Shown here in pieces: positions 43,672-54,511 of a stretch of DNA of 64,000 bases. The stretch is from Gemmatimonas groenlandica (lineage in GTDB: Bacteria; Gemmatimonadota; Gemmatimonadetes; Gemmatimonadales; Gemmatimonadaceae). Below the pieces are notes generated by a model, which was given only the letters and a program-made list of their open reading frames with translations, was not told where the DNA came from and did not search any database. The stretch lies in the NCBI RefSeq assembly GCF_013004105.1, contig NZ_CP053085.1:3720001-3784000 (forward strand), written 5' to 3'. The position numbers were made by a program, and so were the translations under genes. Numbering within the stretch: the stretch's first letter is position 1; each line of letters opens with the position of its first letter.

Positions 43672-45087
43672 ATGCGACTGACCTCACCGCCGTCCCGTCG
43701 TGTCGTCTGGGAAGACGGCATGCACATCGCGCCGCAGCACTTCCAGGCGCAGCGTCGCTATCAGGAAGATCAATCGAGCCGGACGCTCGACCTGCTCTTC
43801 CCCTTCGCCTATGGATTGTCGGCCGTGGCCCTCGATGCCGACGCCCTCCAGAATGGCACCCTCGCGCTGGTGCATGCCCGCGGGGTCCTTCCGGATGGTA
43901 CGGTCTTCCATACACCCGACGCGGATCCGTCGCCGCCCCCGAGTGCGCTGGCCGAACGGTTCTCGCCAACGCGCGACGCGCACGTGGTCTATCTCGCGTT
44001 GCCGCGCTGGCGTACCGATGCGGCTAATGTGGATCACCTCGACGAGGAGGCGGGCGCGCGTCAGCCGTTCGACGCGAACGCCACACCGCTGCGCTTTCAG
44101 GCCGTCGAGGAGATGGTGATCGACGAGTCGACGGGAGCCGATCCGTTGCGGGTGCGCTTCGCCGCGCGCAATCTGCGCCTCCTGCTCGACGACGAGCGCA
44201 CTGACGAATTCGTTTCGATGCCGATCGGGCGCGTCCGGCGTGATGGACGCGGACAGTTTCAGGTGGACGGCGATTTCATTCCGCCGGTGCTCCAGTTGGC
44301 CGCCTGCGATGCGCTGCTCGAACTCACGCGACGAACGGTGAGCTTGCTCGAGGCCAAGGGCAGTGCCTTATCGGCCACGATGTCGAGCGCGCCGTCGGGC
44401 GCGTCGGGTGGTGCGGCGGCGTACGTGGGCAACGAGCTCGCCACGCGGTGGTTGTTGCATGCCGTGCGCTCGGCCGATGCGCCGCTGCGGCATTTGCTGC
44501 TCACGCGACGCGCGCATCCGGAACGGTTGTTTCTCGAGTTGTCGCGTCTGGCTGGCGCGCTGTCGACGTTCGCCATGGGCGGACAGTTCCGCGACCTGCC
44601 GATCTACGATCACGATCATCTGACGGACGTCTTCGCGGCGCTCGAGCTGCAGCTGCGGGCGCACCTCGACGTGGTGATCTCCGCCCGCGCCATCGTGGTG
44701 CCGTTGGCCGCGTCGACCGACGTGCTGCATGTGGCCACGCTGTCCGACGCACGCTGCTTCGAGCCCGGCACCCGTTGGTTTCTCGGCGTGCGCGCTGACG
44801 TGGGGCGAGCCGAGCTCGTGGATCGCGTGCAGCGGCTGACCAAGACCTGCGCCAGCAAGTTCGTCCTCGAACTGGTGCGTCGCGCGTTCAACGGTCTCAC
44901 CACCGAGCATATCCCGACTCCGCCCGCAGGACTCGCGCCGAAGCCCGATCTGACGTATTTCGAGCTCACGCTGGCCGGTCCCTGTGCGTTGTCGATCACG
45001 GAGAGCCGAGAGATCGGCGTGTACGTGCCCGATGCATTGCCGGGTGCCTATCTGGAAGTCGCCATCCTGTTGCCGTCGTCGTCGTAA
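43672..45087 (+). CDS. tssK: T6SS baseplate protein TssK, copy 2
   Basis: A second TssK of 471 residues. It shares the family start (VVWEDGMHIAPQHFQAQRRYQEDQ), FVSMPIGRVRRDGRGQFQVDGDFIPPVLQL and the C-terminal WFLGVRADVGRAELV and YFELTLAGPCA segments with copy 1. Overall the two are clearly diverged rather than recent duplicates. It is followed 24 bases later by tssL and then tssM, so this copy is in the membrane-complex operon, while copy 1 stands upstream alone. An insertion of small residues (SSAPSGASGGAA) near residue 240 is specific to this copy. Confidence 0.93.
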   Translation: MRLTSPPSRRVVWEDGMHIAPQHFQAQRRYQEDQSSRTLDLLFPFAYGLSAVALDADALQNGTLALVHARGVLPDGTVFHTPDADPSPPPSALAERFSPTRDAHVVYLALPRWRTDAANVDHLDEEAGARQPFDANATPLRFQAVEEMVIDESTGADPLRVRFAARNLRLLLDDERTDEFVSMPIGRVRRDGRGQFQVDGDFIPPVLQLAACDALLELTRRTVSLLEAKGSALSATMSSAPSGASGGAAAYVGNELATRWLLHAVRSADAPLRHLLLTRRAHPERLFLELSRLAGALSTFAMGGQFRDLPIYDHDHLTDVFAALELQLRAHLDVVISARAIVVPLAASTDVLHVATLSDARCFEPGTRWFLGVRADVGRAELVDRVQRLTKTCASKFVLELVRRAFNGLTTEHIPTPPAGLAPKPDLTYFELTLAGPCALSITESREIGVYVPDALPGAYLEVAILLPSSS

Positions 45088-45111
45088 CCCAATCGTTCTC
45101 GAGGAACATCC

Positions 45112-45828
45112 GTGTCTGCTCCGACCATGGTGGCGCCGGGTCGTCTGGCGAGTGTGCTGCAGGAATCGATCACCGCCGTGGTTCGCCTGCGGGCGGATCG
45201 ACAGCCGGTGACCGATGCGGCGGCATTTCGTGCCCAAATCATTCAGTTACTCACGCGCGCCGAGCAGGAGTCGCTGCAAGCGGGCTTCACGGCGGCCGAC
45301 GCGCGTCTGGCGATCTTCGCCGTCGTAGCGTTCCTCGATGAGTCGGTGCTGAACACGCGCACCGCGGCGCTGGCCGATTGGGCCCGTCGTCCCCTGCAGG
45401 ACGAACTGTTTGGCGGCCACATGGGCGGCGAATGGTTCTTTCAGCATCTCGATCAGCTGCTGGCGCGACCGGATTCGCCGGAACTCGGCGATCTGCTGGA
45501 AGTGCATCAGCTCTGTCTGCTGCTCGGCTTCCGCGGCAAGTACGGCGCCGGCGACAACGGACAATTGCACGCCACGACCTCACGCGTGGCCGAGCGTCTG
45601 GGCCGGCTGCGGGGCGTTCCCGGTGAACTGGCGCCGCACTGGCACCCGCCCGCTGATCGCGTCGACACGAAGGATCCCTGGCTCCGCCGACTCACGATCG
45701 CGGCGATCGCGAGCGCGGTGCTGCTCGTGGTGTTGTGGGGCACGTATGCGCTGACGCTGCGCAGTGCGGCGAGTGAGCTTCGCGCACTCGCGCCGGTGGC
45801 ATCGGCCGCCGCGACCACCACTCGATAA
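45112..45828 (+). CDS. tssL: T6SS membrane-complex protein TssL (DotU/IcmH family)
   Basis: Inner-membrane partner of TssM. From GTG 45112 the 238-residue protein has the cytoplasmic DotU domain with FAVVAFLDESVL, GGEWFFQHLDQLL and CLLLGFRGKYG, followed by one C-terminal transmembrane helix (about 194-216: TIAAIASAVLLVVLWGTYAL) and a short periplasmic tail. There is no C-terminal OmpA-like peptidoglycan-binding domain, so anchoring to the wall must come from elsewhere. It lies 14 bases before tssM. Confidence 0.94.
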   Translation: MSAPTMVAPGRLASVLQESITAVVRLRADRQPVTDAAAFRAQIIQLLTRAEQESLQAGFTAADARLAIFAVVAFLDESVLNTRTAALADWARRPLQDELFGGHMGGEWFFQHLDQLLARPDSPELGDLLEVHQLCLLLGFRGKYGAGDNGQLHATTSRVAERLGRLRGVPGELAPHWHPPADRVDTKDPWLRRLTIAAIASAVLLVVLWGTYALTLRSAASELRALAPVASAAATTTR

Positions 45829-45842
45829 CCCCGGAACCTCTC

Positions 45843-48800
45843 ATGGCGTCTCGCAAGCCGTTCGTCCGGTGGGTCATCGCCGCCGCAGTGCTGTTGGTGT
45901 TCATTCTCGCGATCGTCCTGATCGAGCGCTCCGTCACGCTCGACGAGTTGACCACGTGGGGGCTGCGCGTCGGCCTGCTGCTGCTGGGGCTCATTCTGGC
46001 CGGTGCGATCCTGTGGTATCTGCGTCCGCAGGACGCCGAGCCGGTGCTCGACACGGGTGACGATGTGTTGCTCGCGATCGGTGCGGCGCGGGCGCGGTTG
46101 CCGCGCGGTGCGTTCTTCAATCGCGCGATGGTGCTCGTGCTCGGCCCGGAGGGTGGCGCCAAGACCACGATGATCGCGCGTTCCGGCGGCGATCCGGAAT
46201 TATTGGCGGGTGATGCCCCCGCCGCGTCGACCGATGCGCCGACATCGACGAAGACGGCCAATGTGTGGGCGCTCAGTCAGGCCGTCATCACCGAACTCGG
46301 TGGAACGCTCCTCACCGATGCGCCGCGCTGGGCCAAAGTGGTGCGCGCGCTGCGGGCGCCCCGTGTGGCGGCGGCCGTGGGCCAAGGCGAAGCGGCGGCG
46401 CGCGCGATCGTGTTGTGCGTGCCGTGTGATCTGTTCTATACCGGCGGAAACGGGCAGCAACTCGAACAGCTCGCGCAGTCCTTGCGGCAGCGGTTGGCCG
46501 AAGCGTCGCGAGAACTCGGTCTCGCGGTGCCGGTGTATGTGATGTTCACGAAGATGGATCGCGTGCCGCACTTCGAACCGTGGATCAGCGTGTTCACGAA
46601 GGACGAACTGCGCGCGCCGCTCGGCGCCACGCTGCCGTTCGATCCGGCGTCGAACAGCGGCAGTTATGCCGAGCGACTCACGCCGCGCCTCGATGTGGCG
46701 TTCCGCGAGATCATCGATGTGATCGCGTCGCGTCGTCCGGAGTTACTCGGTCGTGAAGGCGCCATCGAGCGACGCTATGCGTCGTATGAATTGCCGCGGG
46801 AGCTGCGCAAGCTGCAGCCGTCGGTCACGTCGTTCCTGCTCGAAGTGTGTCGCCCCACGCAGATCGGTTCGAGTCCACAGTTGCGCGGCTTCTACTTCAC
46901 CGGCGCGCGTCCGGTAGTGGTGACCGACGTGGCACAGGCCGCGCCGCGTGCGGCGGCTGCTGCCGTGCCACTGGCCACCGATGCCACCGGCATCTTCCGT
47001 CAGCCGGCCGTGGCTGCTGCGTCGCCGTTGGCGACGGGCACACCGACCACGCGAAAAGTGCCCGAGTGGGTGTTCCTCGATCGATTCCTGCGCGACGTGG
47101 TGCTGGCCGACACGAGTGCGGCGTCGGTGGCCCGTGGCGGTGTCGGCGTGCAGCGCACGCGTCGTGTGATGCTGGGCGCCGCGACGGCCGCCACGCTCTT
47201 GCTGCTGACCGGCGTCACCGCGTCGTGGCTCGGCAATCGGGCGATCGGCAATCGCGTGGCTGATGCGGCGCGTGCGGTGTCGGCGCTCCCTGTGGTACAG
47301 TCGGCGCCGGGCACGGTCACGTTGCCATCGCCGGAGGCGCTACGCCGACTGGATGCGTTGCGCGCGCAGCTCGATACGCTGCGCGGACACATTCAGGATG
47401 GTCCGCCACTGCGCCTGCGTTTCGGTTTGTGGAGTGGACCGACGGTGTACGAAGCGGCGCGACCGGTGTGGTACGACGGATTCCGCAAGCAGCTGTTCGC
47501 CGACGGGCAGGGTGCGCTGATCGATTCACTGAAGGCGCTGCCGGATGCACCGTCGCCGTCGGACGACTACGGTACGACCTACGCGCGACTGAAGGGCTAT
47601 CTCATTACCACGTCGTCGCCGGACAAGAGCACGTCCGCCTTCCTCGCGCCGGTGCTGCTCACGAGCTGGCAGCGTGGTGTCACGACCGATGCCGATGTCA
47701 CCGGGCTCGCGCGTCGTCAGTTCGAGTTCTACGCGAGCGAACTGCCCACGTACAATCCGTTCCCGAAAGCCGCTGACGCTGGCCTCGTCACGCAGGCACG
47801 CGAGTTCCTCTCGCGCTTCACCGGCGGCGAGCAGATCTACGCGAACATGTTGTCGGAAGCGAACAAAGCGGTGCCGCCGGTGAAGGTGCCGCAGTCGCCG
47901 GGCAACGTCACGGCACCGCCGGAGGTGGCCGGCGCGTTCAGTGCGAAGGGCGCCAAGTTCATGGTGGATGCGTTCCGTAATTCCGACCGCTATTTCCAGG
48001 GAGAGACGTGGGTGGTCGGTGATGCAACAGCGGCCAAGTCGGTCGATCGCGAGGCGATCATCGGCGCGATCCGCACGCGCTATCACGACGATTATGTGCG
48101 CTCGTGGCGTGGCGTCGTGCAGGGCACGAACGTGGCGCGCGCGGGAAGCGTGAAGGAGGCCGCGGCGAAGCTCGATGTGATCGCCGGTATGCAGTCGCCG
48201 TTGTTGCAGGTGCTGCGTACGGTGGCCGTGAACACCGATACTGATTCCAGCACGCGCGCGGCCTTTCAGCCTGTACATGCCGTGACGCCACCGGCGATCG
48301 TCGATAAGTACGTGTCCGAGAAGAACCAGCCGTACATGGATGGTCTGCTGGGATTGCAGGGCACGCTCACACAGATCGGCAACTTGCCGCCCGCCACCGA
48401 CACGGCGTCGACACAGGTGCTGGTGCAGGCCGCGCAGTTGGCCGGCGGTGATGTGACGAAGGCGCGTGTCGCGGCCAAGCGCGTGTCGCAGGGCTTCGAT
48501 GTGAACGCGGATGCCGGGCCGATGGCGAGTGCGGTGGAGCAGTTGTTGTTGGCACCGATCGTTGGTGCCGAAGCGGTGTTGAAGACGGTCGCGTCGGCGC
48601 GCCCGCCAGCGAAGCGCGTGGTCGCGGCGGCGCCCGCGCCGGCCGCACCGCCGGCTGGTGGTGGAGGCGGCGGAGGCGGCGGAGGCGGTGGTGCCGCCGC
48701 GGCCGAAATCGCGGCGCTGAACGAACGCGGCGTGGCGTTGTGCTCGAAGGTCGATGCCTCGCTGACCTCGAAGTTCCCGTTCAACGCCGACGCGACGGCC

Positions 48801-49409
48801 GATGCCACGATCGCTGATGTGAAAGCGATTCTGACGCCCGACACCGGCGAGTTGTGGACGTTCTATGCCGACCGCCTCGCCAAGTATCTCACGAAGTCGG
48901 GCAATAAGTACGTGGCCAAGCCGGCCGGTGGCGTGGAGTTGTCGGAGAGCTTCGTCGGCTTCTTCAACAAGGCGGCGGAAGTGTCCGACGCGCTGTTCGC
49001 CGAGGACGCGGCGAATCCGCATGTCACCTGGAACGTGAGCGGTGTGATCACGGAGACCACGCCGCTGGTGATCCTTAAGAACAACGGCCTCGAGGCGCGT
49101 CTCGACAAGCAGTCGTTCAAGAACGTGGTGGAGTGGCCGGCCACGTCGGGACGTCAGGCCGAATTGTTGGCGCGCTTCAAGAAGAACAAAGAGCTTCGCG
49201 TGAAGCTCACCGCCGGCGAGTGGGCGATCTTCCGGTTGGTGGCCAGCGGCGACGCGTTCCAGGGCTCGCTGGTGACGTGGAATGCGGCCGGTCTCAAGGA
49301 CGCGGAGCCGGTGCGCCTGCGCTTCGATGCGCAGCAGCGCGAAGCCGCCTCGGTGCTGACGCGCGGCTGGATGGGACGCATGAGCTGCGTGGCCCGGGTG
49401 ACGAAGTAA
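45843..49409 (+). CDS. tssM: T6SS membrane-complex protein TssM (IcmF family)
   Basis: Core scaffold spanning the inner membrane. The 1188-residue protein has two N-terminal TM helices (about 10-28 and 38-58), a cytoplasmic NTPase-like domain with the Walker A-like GPEGGAKTT (K107), and a third TM near 441-462. The large periplasmic part has the ImcF-related signature AFLAPVLLTSWQRGV and the C-terminal TssM domain ending in GRMSCV. The P-loop has Ala where the last Gly of GxxxxGKT is usual. An unusual poly-glycine run (about 938-950) splits the periplasmic region. The partner lipoprotein TssJ is not found in this window. Confidence 0.95.
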   Translation: MASRKPFVRWVIAAAVLLVFILAIVLIERSVTLDELTTWGLRVGLLLLGLILAGAILWYLRPQDAEPVLDTGDDVLLAIGAARARLPRGAFFNRAMVLVLGPEGGAKTTMIARSGGDPELLAGDAPAASTDAPTSTKTANVWALSQAVITELGGTLLTDAPRWAKVVRALRAPRVAAAVGQGEAAARAIVLCVPCDLFYTGGNGQQLEQLAQSLRQRLAEASRELGLAVPVYVMFTKMDRVPHFEPWISVFTKDELRAPLGATLPFDPASNSGSYAERLTPRLDVAFREIIDVIASRRPELLGREGAIERRYASYELPRELRKLQPSVTSFLLEVCRPTQIGSSPQLRGFYFTGARPVVVTDVAQAAPRAAAAAVPLATDATGIFRQPAVAAASPLATGTPTTRKVPEWVFLDRFLRDVVLADTSAASVARGGVGVQRTRRVMLGAATAATLLLLTGVTASWLGNRAIGNRVADAARAVSALPVVQSAPGTVTLPSPEALRRLDALRAQLDTLRGHIQDGPPLRLRFGLWSGPTVYEAARPVWYDGFRKQLFADGQGALIDSLKALPDAPSPSDDYGTTYARLKGYLITTSSPDKSTSAFLAPVLLTSWQRGVTTDADVTGLARRQFEFYASELPTYNPFPKAADAGLVTQAREFLSRFTGGEQIYANMLSEANKAVPPVKVPQSPGNVTAPPEVAGAFSAKGAKFMVDAFRNSDRYFQGETWVVGDATAAKSVDREAIIGAIRTRYHDDYVRSWRGVVQGTNVARAGSVKEAAAKLDVIAGMQSPLLQVLRTVAVNTDTDSSTRAAFQPVHAVTPPAIVDKYVSEKNQPYMDGLLGLQGTLTQIGNLPPATDTASTQVLVQAAQLAGGDVTKARVAAKRVSQGFDVNADAGPMASAVEQLLLAPIVGAEAVLKTVASARPPAKRVVAAAPAPAAPPAGGGGGGGGGGGGAAAAEIAALNERGVALCSKVDASLTSKFPFNADATADATIADVKAILTPDTGELWTFYADRLAKYLTKSGNKYVAKPAGGVELSESFVGFFNKAAEVSDALFAEDAANPHVTWNVSGVITETTPLVILKNNGLEARLDKQSFKNVVEWPATSGRQAELLARFKKNKELRVKLTAGEWAIFRLVASGDAFQGSLVTWNAAGLKDAEPVRLRFDAQQREAASVLTRGWMGRMSCVARVTK
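48657..48694 (+). repeat. GGN simple repeat in tssM
   Basis: A run of ggc/gga/ggt codons encodes about 12 consecutive glycines between two periplasmic segments of TssM. It is in frame and prone to slippage. Confidence 0.75.
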
Positions 49410-49418
49410 TCGTCACCC
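49396..49418. terminator. Hairpin straddling the tssM stop codon
   Basis: gggtgacg and cgtcaccc form a perfect 8-bp stem with loop aagtaat, which contains the tssM stop. It sits in the junction between tssM and the convergent kinase gene. With no T-run, terminator function is only likely. Confidence 0.45.
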
Positions 49419-49431
49419 GAAGCGTCAGCGA

Positions 49432-51264
<1,833 letters not shown>

Positions 51265-51331
51265 ACGGACCTGAACGAAATGGACGTCCGACGGTATGTT
51301 CTGGGAATCTCACCCATCGGAGAATACCCGC

Positions 51332-52069
51332 ATGATCGCTGCCTCGCTCGTTCGCCGCACTCGCAGGGCTCTGGCCGTCACTGCACTGACCGTGCCCCTG
51401 GCGATCGCCACGGCTGGTGCACAGGGCACCCCGTCGACCCGTCCGACCGTTGCCGTCATGTACTTCACCAACGGCGCCATCAGCAACAATGCGGAATATG
51501 CGCCCCTCAGCAAGGGGCTCGCGGAGATGATGATTACGGAGCTGTCGGCCAACACGAACATCCGCGTCGTTGAGCGCGATCGACTGCAAGCGCTGCTGGC
51601 CGAGCAGGATCTTGGCGCGACTGGCCGTGTGGAGAAGGAAACGGCGGCCAAGATCGGCAAGACGCTCGGCGCGCTGCACATGCTGATGGGCAGCTTCGTG
51701 ATCGACACGAAGCAACGGATCCGCATGGACGTCCGCGCGATCAATACGGAGACGTCGGAGCTCGAATACGCCACCTCCGTCACGGGCAAGGCGGACAACA
51801 TGCTCGAGCTATTGGGCGCGCTGGGCACGAAGTTGAACGCCGGGCTCAAGCTTCCCGCGGTGCCGTCGGGCTTTCAGGAAGGGGCGGCGGTGGGCGCCAA
51901 GGGCCCGAACCAGCTGCGTTCGATGATGCTGATCAGCCGCGCGCTCGAGGCGCAGGACAAGAAGAATTCCACGCAAGCGGTCGCGCTGTACAAGGAAGCG
52001 GTGCAGGCGAATCCGAACAACGCTCGGGCGAAGACCTTGTTGGCCTCCGCCGAGCGTAGTGCGAAGTAG
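51332..52069 (+). CDS. CsgG/FlgO-like exported protein with C-terminal TPR
   Basis: From ATG 51332 the 245-residue protein has a signal peptide without lipobox (cleavage near TAGAQG). The core resembles the CsgG/HfaB-type nucleotide-binding-like fold: TVAVMYFTN, LAEMMITELSANTNIRVVERDRLQALLAEQDLG, LGALHMLMGSF. A short TPR (AVALYKEAVQANPNNARAKTLL) ends it. It shares the VVERxRLxxxLxExDLxAxGRV signature with the leftward gene at 55738, so two related proteins flank a barrel and a repeat lipoprotein. Its role in export or envelope assembly is inferred from family resemblance only. Confidence 0.78.
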   Translation: MIAASLVRRTRRALAVTALTVPLAIATAGAQGTPSTRPTVAVMYFTNGAISNNAEYAPLSKGLAEMMITELSANTNIRVVERDRLQALLAEQDLGATGRVEKETAAKIGKTLGALHMLMGSFVIDTKQRIRMDVRAINTETSELEYATSVTGKADNMLELLGALGTKLNAGLKLPAVPSGFQEGAAVGAKGPNQLRSMMLISRALEAQDKKNSTQAVALYKEAVQANPNNARAKTLLASAERSAK

Positions 52070-52074
52070 ATGCG

Positions 52075-54504
52075 TTACTGCGGTACGCCGCCCTGCTTTT
52101 TGATGAGGGGCGGCGGTGCGATGCCGCTGCCGGAGTAGAAGTACGACTGACCGGAGGTCGTGTTGACAGTGGCCACGATGGTGCAGATCGGGCCGCTCAT
52201 CTCCTGACACGGCGCACTCCAACCCGAGAAGAAGTCGTCGGCCCCCGGCGCGGCTTCCAGGCGAACCGTTTCGCCGATCACCAGCTTGTACGCGCAGTTC
52301 CCGATCGAGGCGAGACAGCTGGAGTTCTGTGTCGGCGACGTGATGTTGACGCGCGAACCCGCGCCGCCGTACACCGACAGATTGAAGGTGACCGCCGGAA
52401 CGAAGCGCGCGGTGACGCTCACGTTGCTGGATGGTGTGAAGGTGCAGACGGGGTCAAAGCGGAATGCCGAGCAGGCGCCGCCCCACGCTGACAGCGTTGA
52501 ATTGGCATTCCCCGTCGCGGTGAGCGTGATCGATCCGCCGCCGCTGACGGTCTTGCCGCACACGCCGGTCGTGGACTGTCCGGCGAACGCGCAGTTCAGC
52601 GACACATCCGAGGTGGACACCGTGCCTCCGCCCGTGGAGTTCGCGCCGGCACTCACCGTGACGATACTGGCCAGCGGACCGAAGGCGAGCCCCACACCGG
52701 CGTTCCCGGTGAGCGTGAACGCGCAGGGCAGCGACGAGCCGGAGCAGAGCGACCCGGAGTAGCCCACGAAGCCGGTGTTCGCCCCCGGCTGCGCGAGGAG
52801 CGAGACCACCGATCCGAGATCGAGGATAATACTGCATCCGATCGACGTAAAAGCCGGCGTCTTGGTGCAGAGCGTCGTGCCGTTCACCGAGACACCGCCG
52901 GTGCCTGAACCGGTCAGCGAGAAGGTCACGGTGCCCGTGAGCCGCGTGAACGTGGCGCCGACGGCGCGGGCCTGGTCCATCGTGACCTGACACGTGGTTG
53001 CACTACCGGTGCAGGCGCCTGTCCAGCCGATGAACGTCGAGAACGATCCGGCGCTGGCCGTCAGCGTGACGAGGTTTCCGAACGTCACGCTGCTGCTGCA
53101 CGTGCCCGTGTTCACGTTGCTGCTGCGTGTGCACGAGATCACGCCCGACGCGAGGATCGATCCATTGCCCGTGCCGCTCGGCGTTGCGGTGAGCAGCACC
53201 GGTGCGTCGAAGCGCGCACCCGGCGCGCGGTTCGTGTTCATCGTGAGTGTACACGTATTGCCGGTGCTGCTCGCGCAGTCGCCGCTCCACGCGCGGAAGC
53301 TGTTGGGCGACGTGGCGCTCGCGGTAAGCGTGACCGATGAACCGTCGGTGACGTTGATCGAGCAATTGCCACTCGTGATGCCGGCCGTGATCACGCAGTT
53401 CAATCCGGCCGGACTCGTGATCGAACCGGTGCCATTGCCGGTGCCGGTGATGGTGAGCGTGCGGAAGGCGCGCAGGGACACGCCGACGGTACGGGCCTGC
53501 GACGTGGCAATGGTGCAGGTGGTGCCGATGGCGGCGCTACAGTCGTTGGTCCACGACAGCAGTTCGGAGAGTGCGGCGGGGGTGGTCGTGAGCACGACCG
53601 ACGCGTCACCGGGGAAGGTGAAGGCGCAGGTGCCGGTGAGCACCGAGCCGTTCACGGTGCAGTCGATGCCGGCGGGCGCCGAGCGAACGGTGGCTTGTCC
53701 GGAGGTGCTGGTGGAAACAATGGTGAGCGCGGCGGGAAGCGGCACCGAGCGAACGACCACGGTGGTCACGCGACCGGCGGTTTGAGCGGTGATCGTCGCG
53801 GTGCCGGTGGTCACGGCGGTGACCAATCCATTGGCGTTCACCGTCATCACGCCCGGCGCGCTGCTGCTCCAGTTCACCGTACGTCCCGTGATTACGCGCG
53901 CGGCACCATCGAGGACAACGCCCGCGAGCTGCATCGTGCGCGTGATCTCCATGCGCAACGGCTGTCCGGCGGCGACGACATTGGCACTGGGGGCGTCGAT
54001 GCGAACCGTGCCGACTTCGTTCAAAGCGATCGGCGCCGTCACCGTTTTCTGCACGCCGGGACTGAGCGAGATGGGTCCTACGGTCTGGCGATCCACGGCG
54101 GCCCCGTCGAGTACGAGATCGACGAGGAGACGGACGACGCATTCGTCGTCCGCCGGCGGCAAGGCGGCACCGGTGGAGCCCGTGCCGGCGGTCAAGCCGG
54201 CGCGCGAGTCGTCCGCGAGACACGCCGCGAGATCAATGCTGATCGGGACCTGCTGGGTGGGCACGTCGGACAGCGTGATCGTCTGCGTGCCGATGTCGAC
54301 GGTCGTTCCACCCTGCCGCAGGTAGGCCGACTGCACTTTGAGCTGGACGACCGACGCCTGGGAGGCCATGACCGAAGTCGTGAGGGCGATGCTGGCCGGC
54401 GCGTTACGATCGGGGCTGGTGACATCGGCGGGATCGCTGCAGGCGGCGAGCAACGCGGCGACTGCGGTCAGGCCGATGCGGATGGGCTGCTTCATGGAAG
54501 TCAT
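52075..54504 (-). CDS. Surface-type lipoprotein with Ig-like domain and six four-cysteine repeats
   Basis: The 809-residue protein has a signal peptide and lipobox (AALLAAC at about residue 22). After an N-terminal domain (about 35-170) comes one Big_2-like Ig domain (about 185-265), then six beta-repeats of 80-95 residues each with four cysteines in the order LxC...GxC...W/YxxxC...C (for example GDC followed by TCTLTMN). Such repeats resemble divergent InlB B-repeats, which use disulfides for stability outside the cytoplasm. It is the last gene of the leftward operon with the barrel and CsgG-like genes and probably the exposed component. Confidence 0.8.
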   Translation of the reverse strand: MTSMKQPIRIGLTAVAALLAACSDPADVTSPDRNAPASIALTTSVMASQASVVQLKVQSAYLRQGGTTVDIGTQTITLSDVPTQQVPISIDLAACLADDSRAGLTAGTGSTGAALPPADDECVVRLLVDLVLDGAAVDRQTVGPISLSPGVQKTVTAPIALNEVGTVRIDAPSANVVAAGQPLRMEITRTMQLAGVVLDGAARVITGRTVNWSSSAPGVMTVNANGLVTAVTTGTATITAQTAGRVTTVVVRSVPLPAALTIVSTSTSGQATVRSAPAGIDCTVNGSVLTGTCAFTFPGDASVVLTTTPAALSELLSWTNDCSAAIGTTCTIATSQARTVGVSLRAFRTLTITGTGNGTGSITSPAGLNCVITAGITSGNCSINVTDGSSVTLTASATSPNSFRAWSGDCASSTGNTCTLTMNTNRAPGARFDAPVLLTATPSGTGNGSILASGVISCTRSSNVNTGTCSSSVTFGNLVTLTASAGSFSTFIGWTGACTGSATTCQVTMDQARAVGATFTRLTGTVTFSLTGSGTGGVSVNGTTLCTKTPAFTSIGCSIILDLGSVVSLLAQPGANTGFVGYSGSLCSGSSLPCAFTLTGNAGVGLAFGPLASIVTVSAGANSTGGGTVSTSDVSLNCAFAGQSTTGVCGKTVSGGGSITLTATGNANSTLSAWGGACSAFRFDPVCTFTPSSNVSVTARFVPAVTFNLSVYGGAGSRVNITSPTQNSSCLASIGNCAYKLVIGETVRLEAAPGADDFFSGWSAPCQEMSGPICTIVATVNTTSGQSYFYSGSGIAPPPLIKKQGGVPQ

Positions 54505-54511
54505 CGGCGGC

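Noticed and set aside
47526-49022. Long leftward frame opposite tssM
   Set aside because: Arg/His-rich antisense shadow of tssM. The sense frame has full family signatures.
25610-49409. Prophage or extracellular contractile injection system
   Set aside because: TssK, TssL, TssM, TssA and ClpV are all present, which defines a T6SS rather than a phage tail or eCIS.
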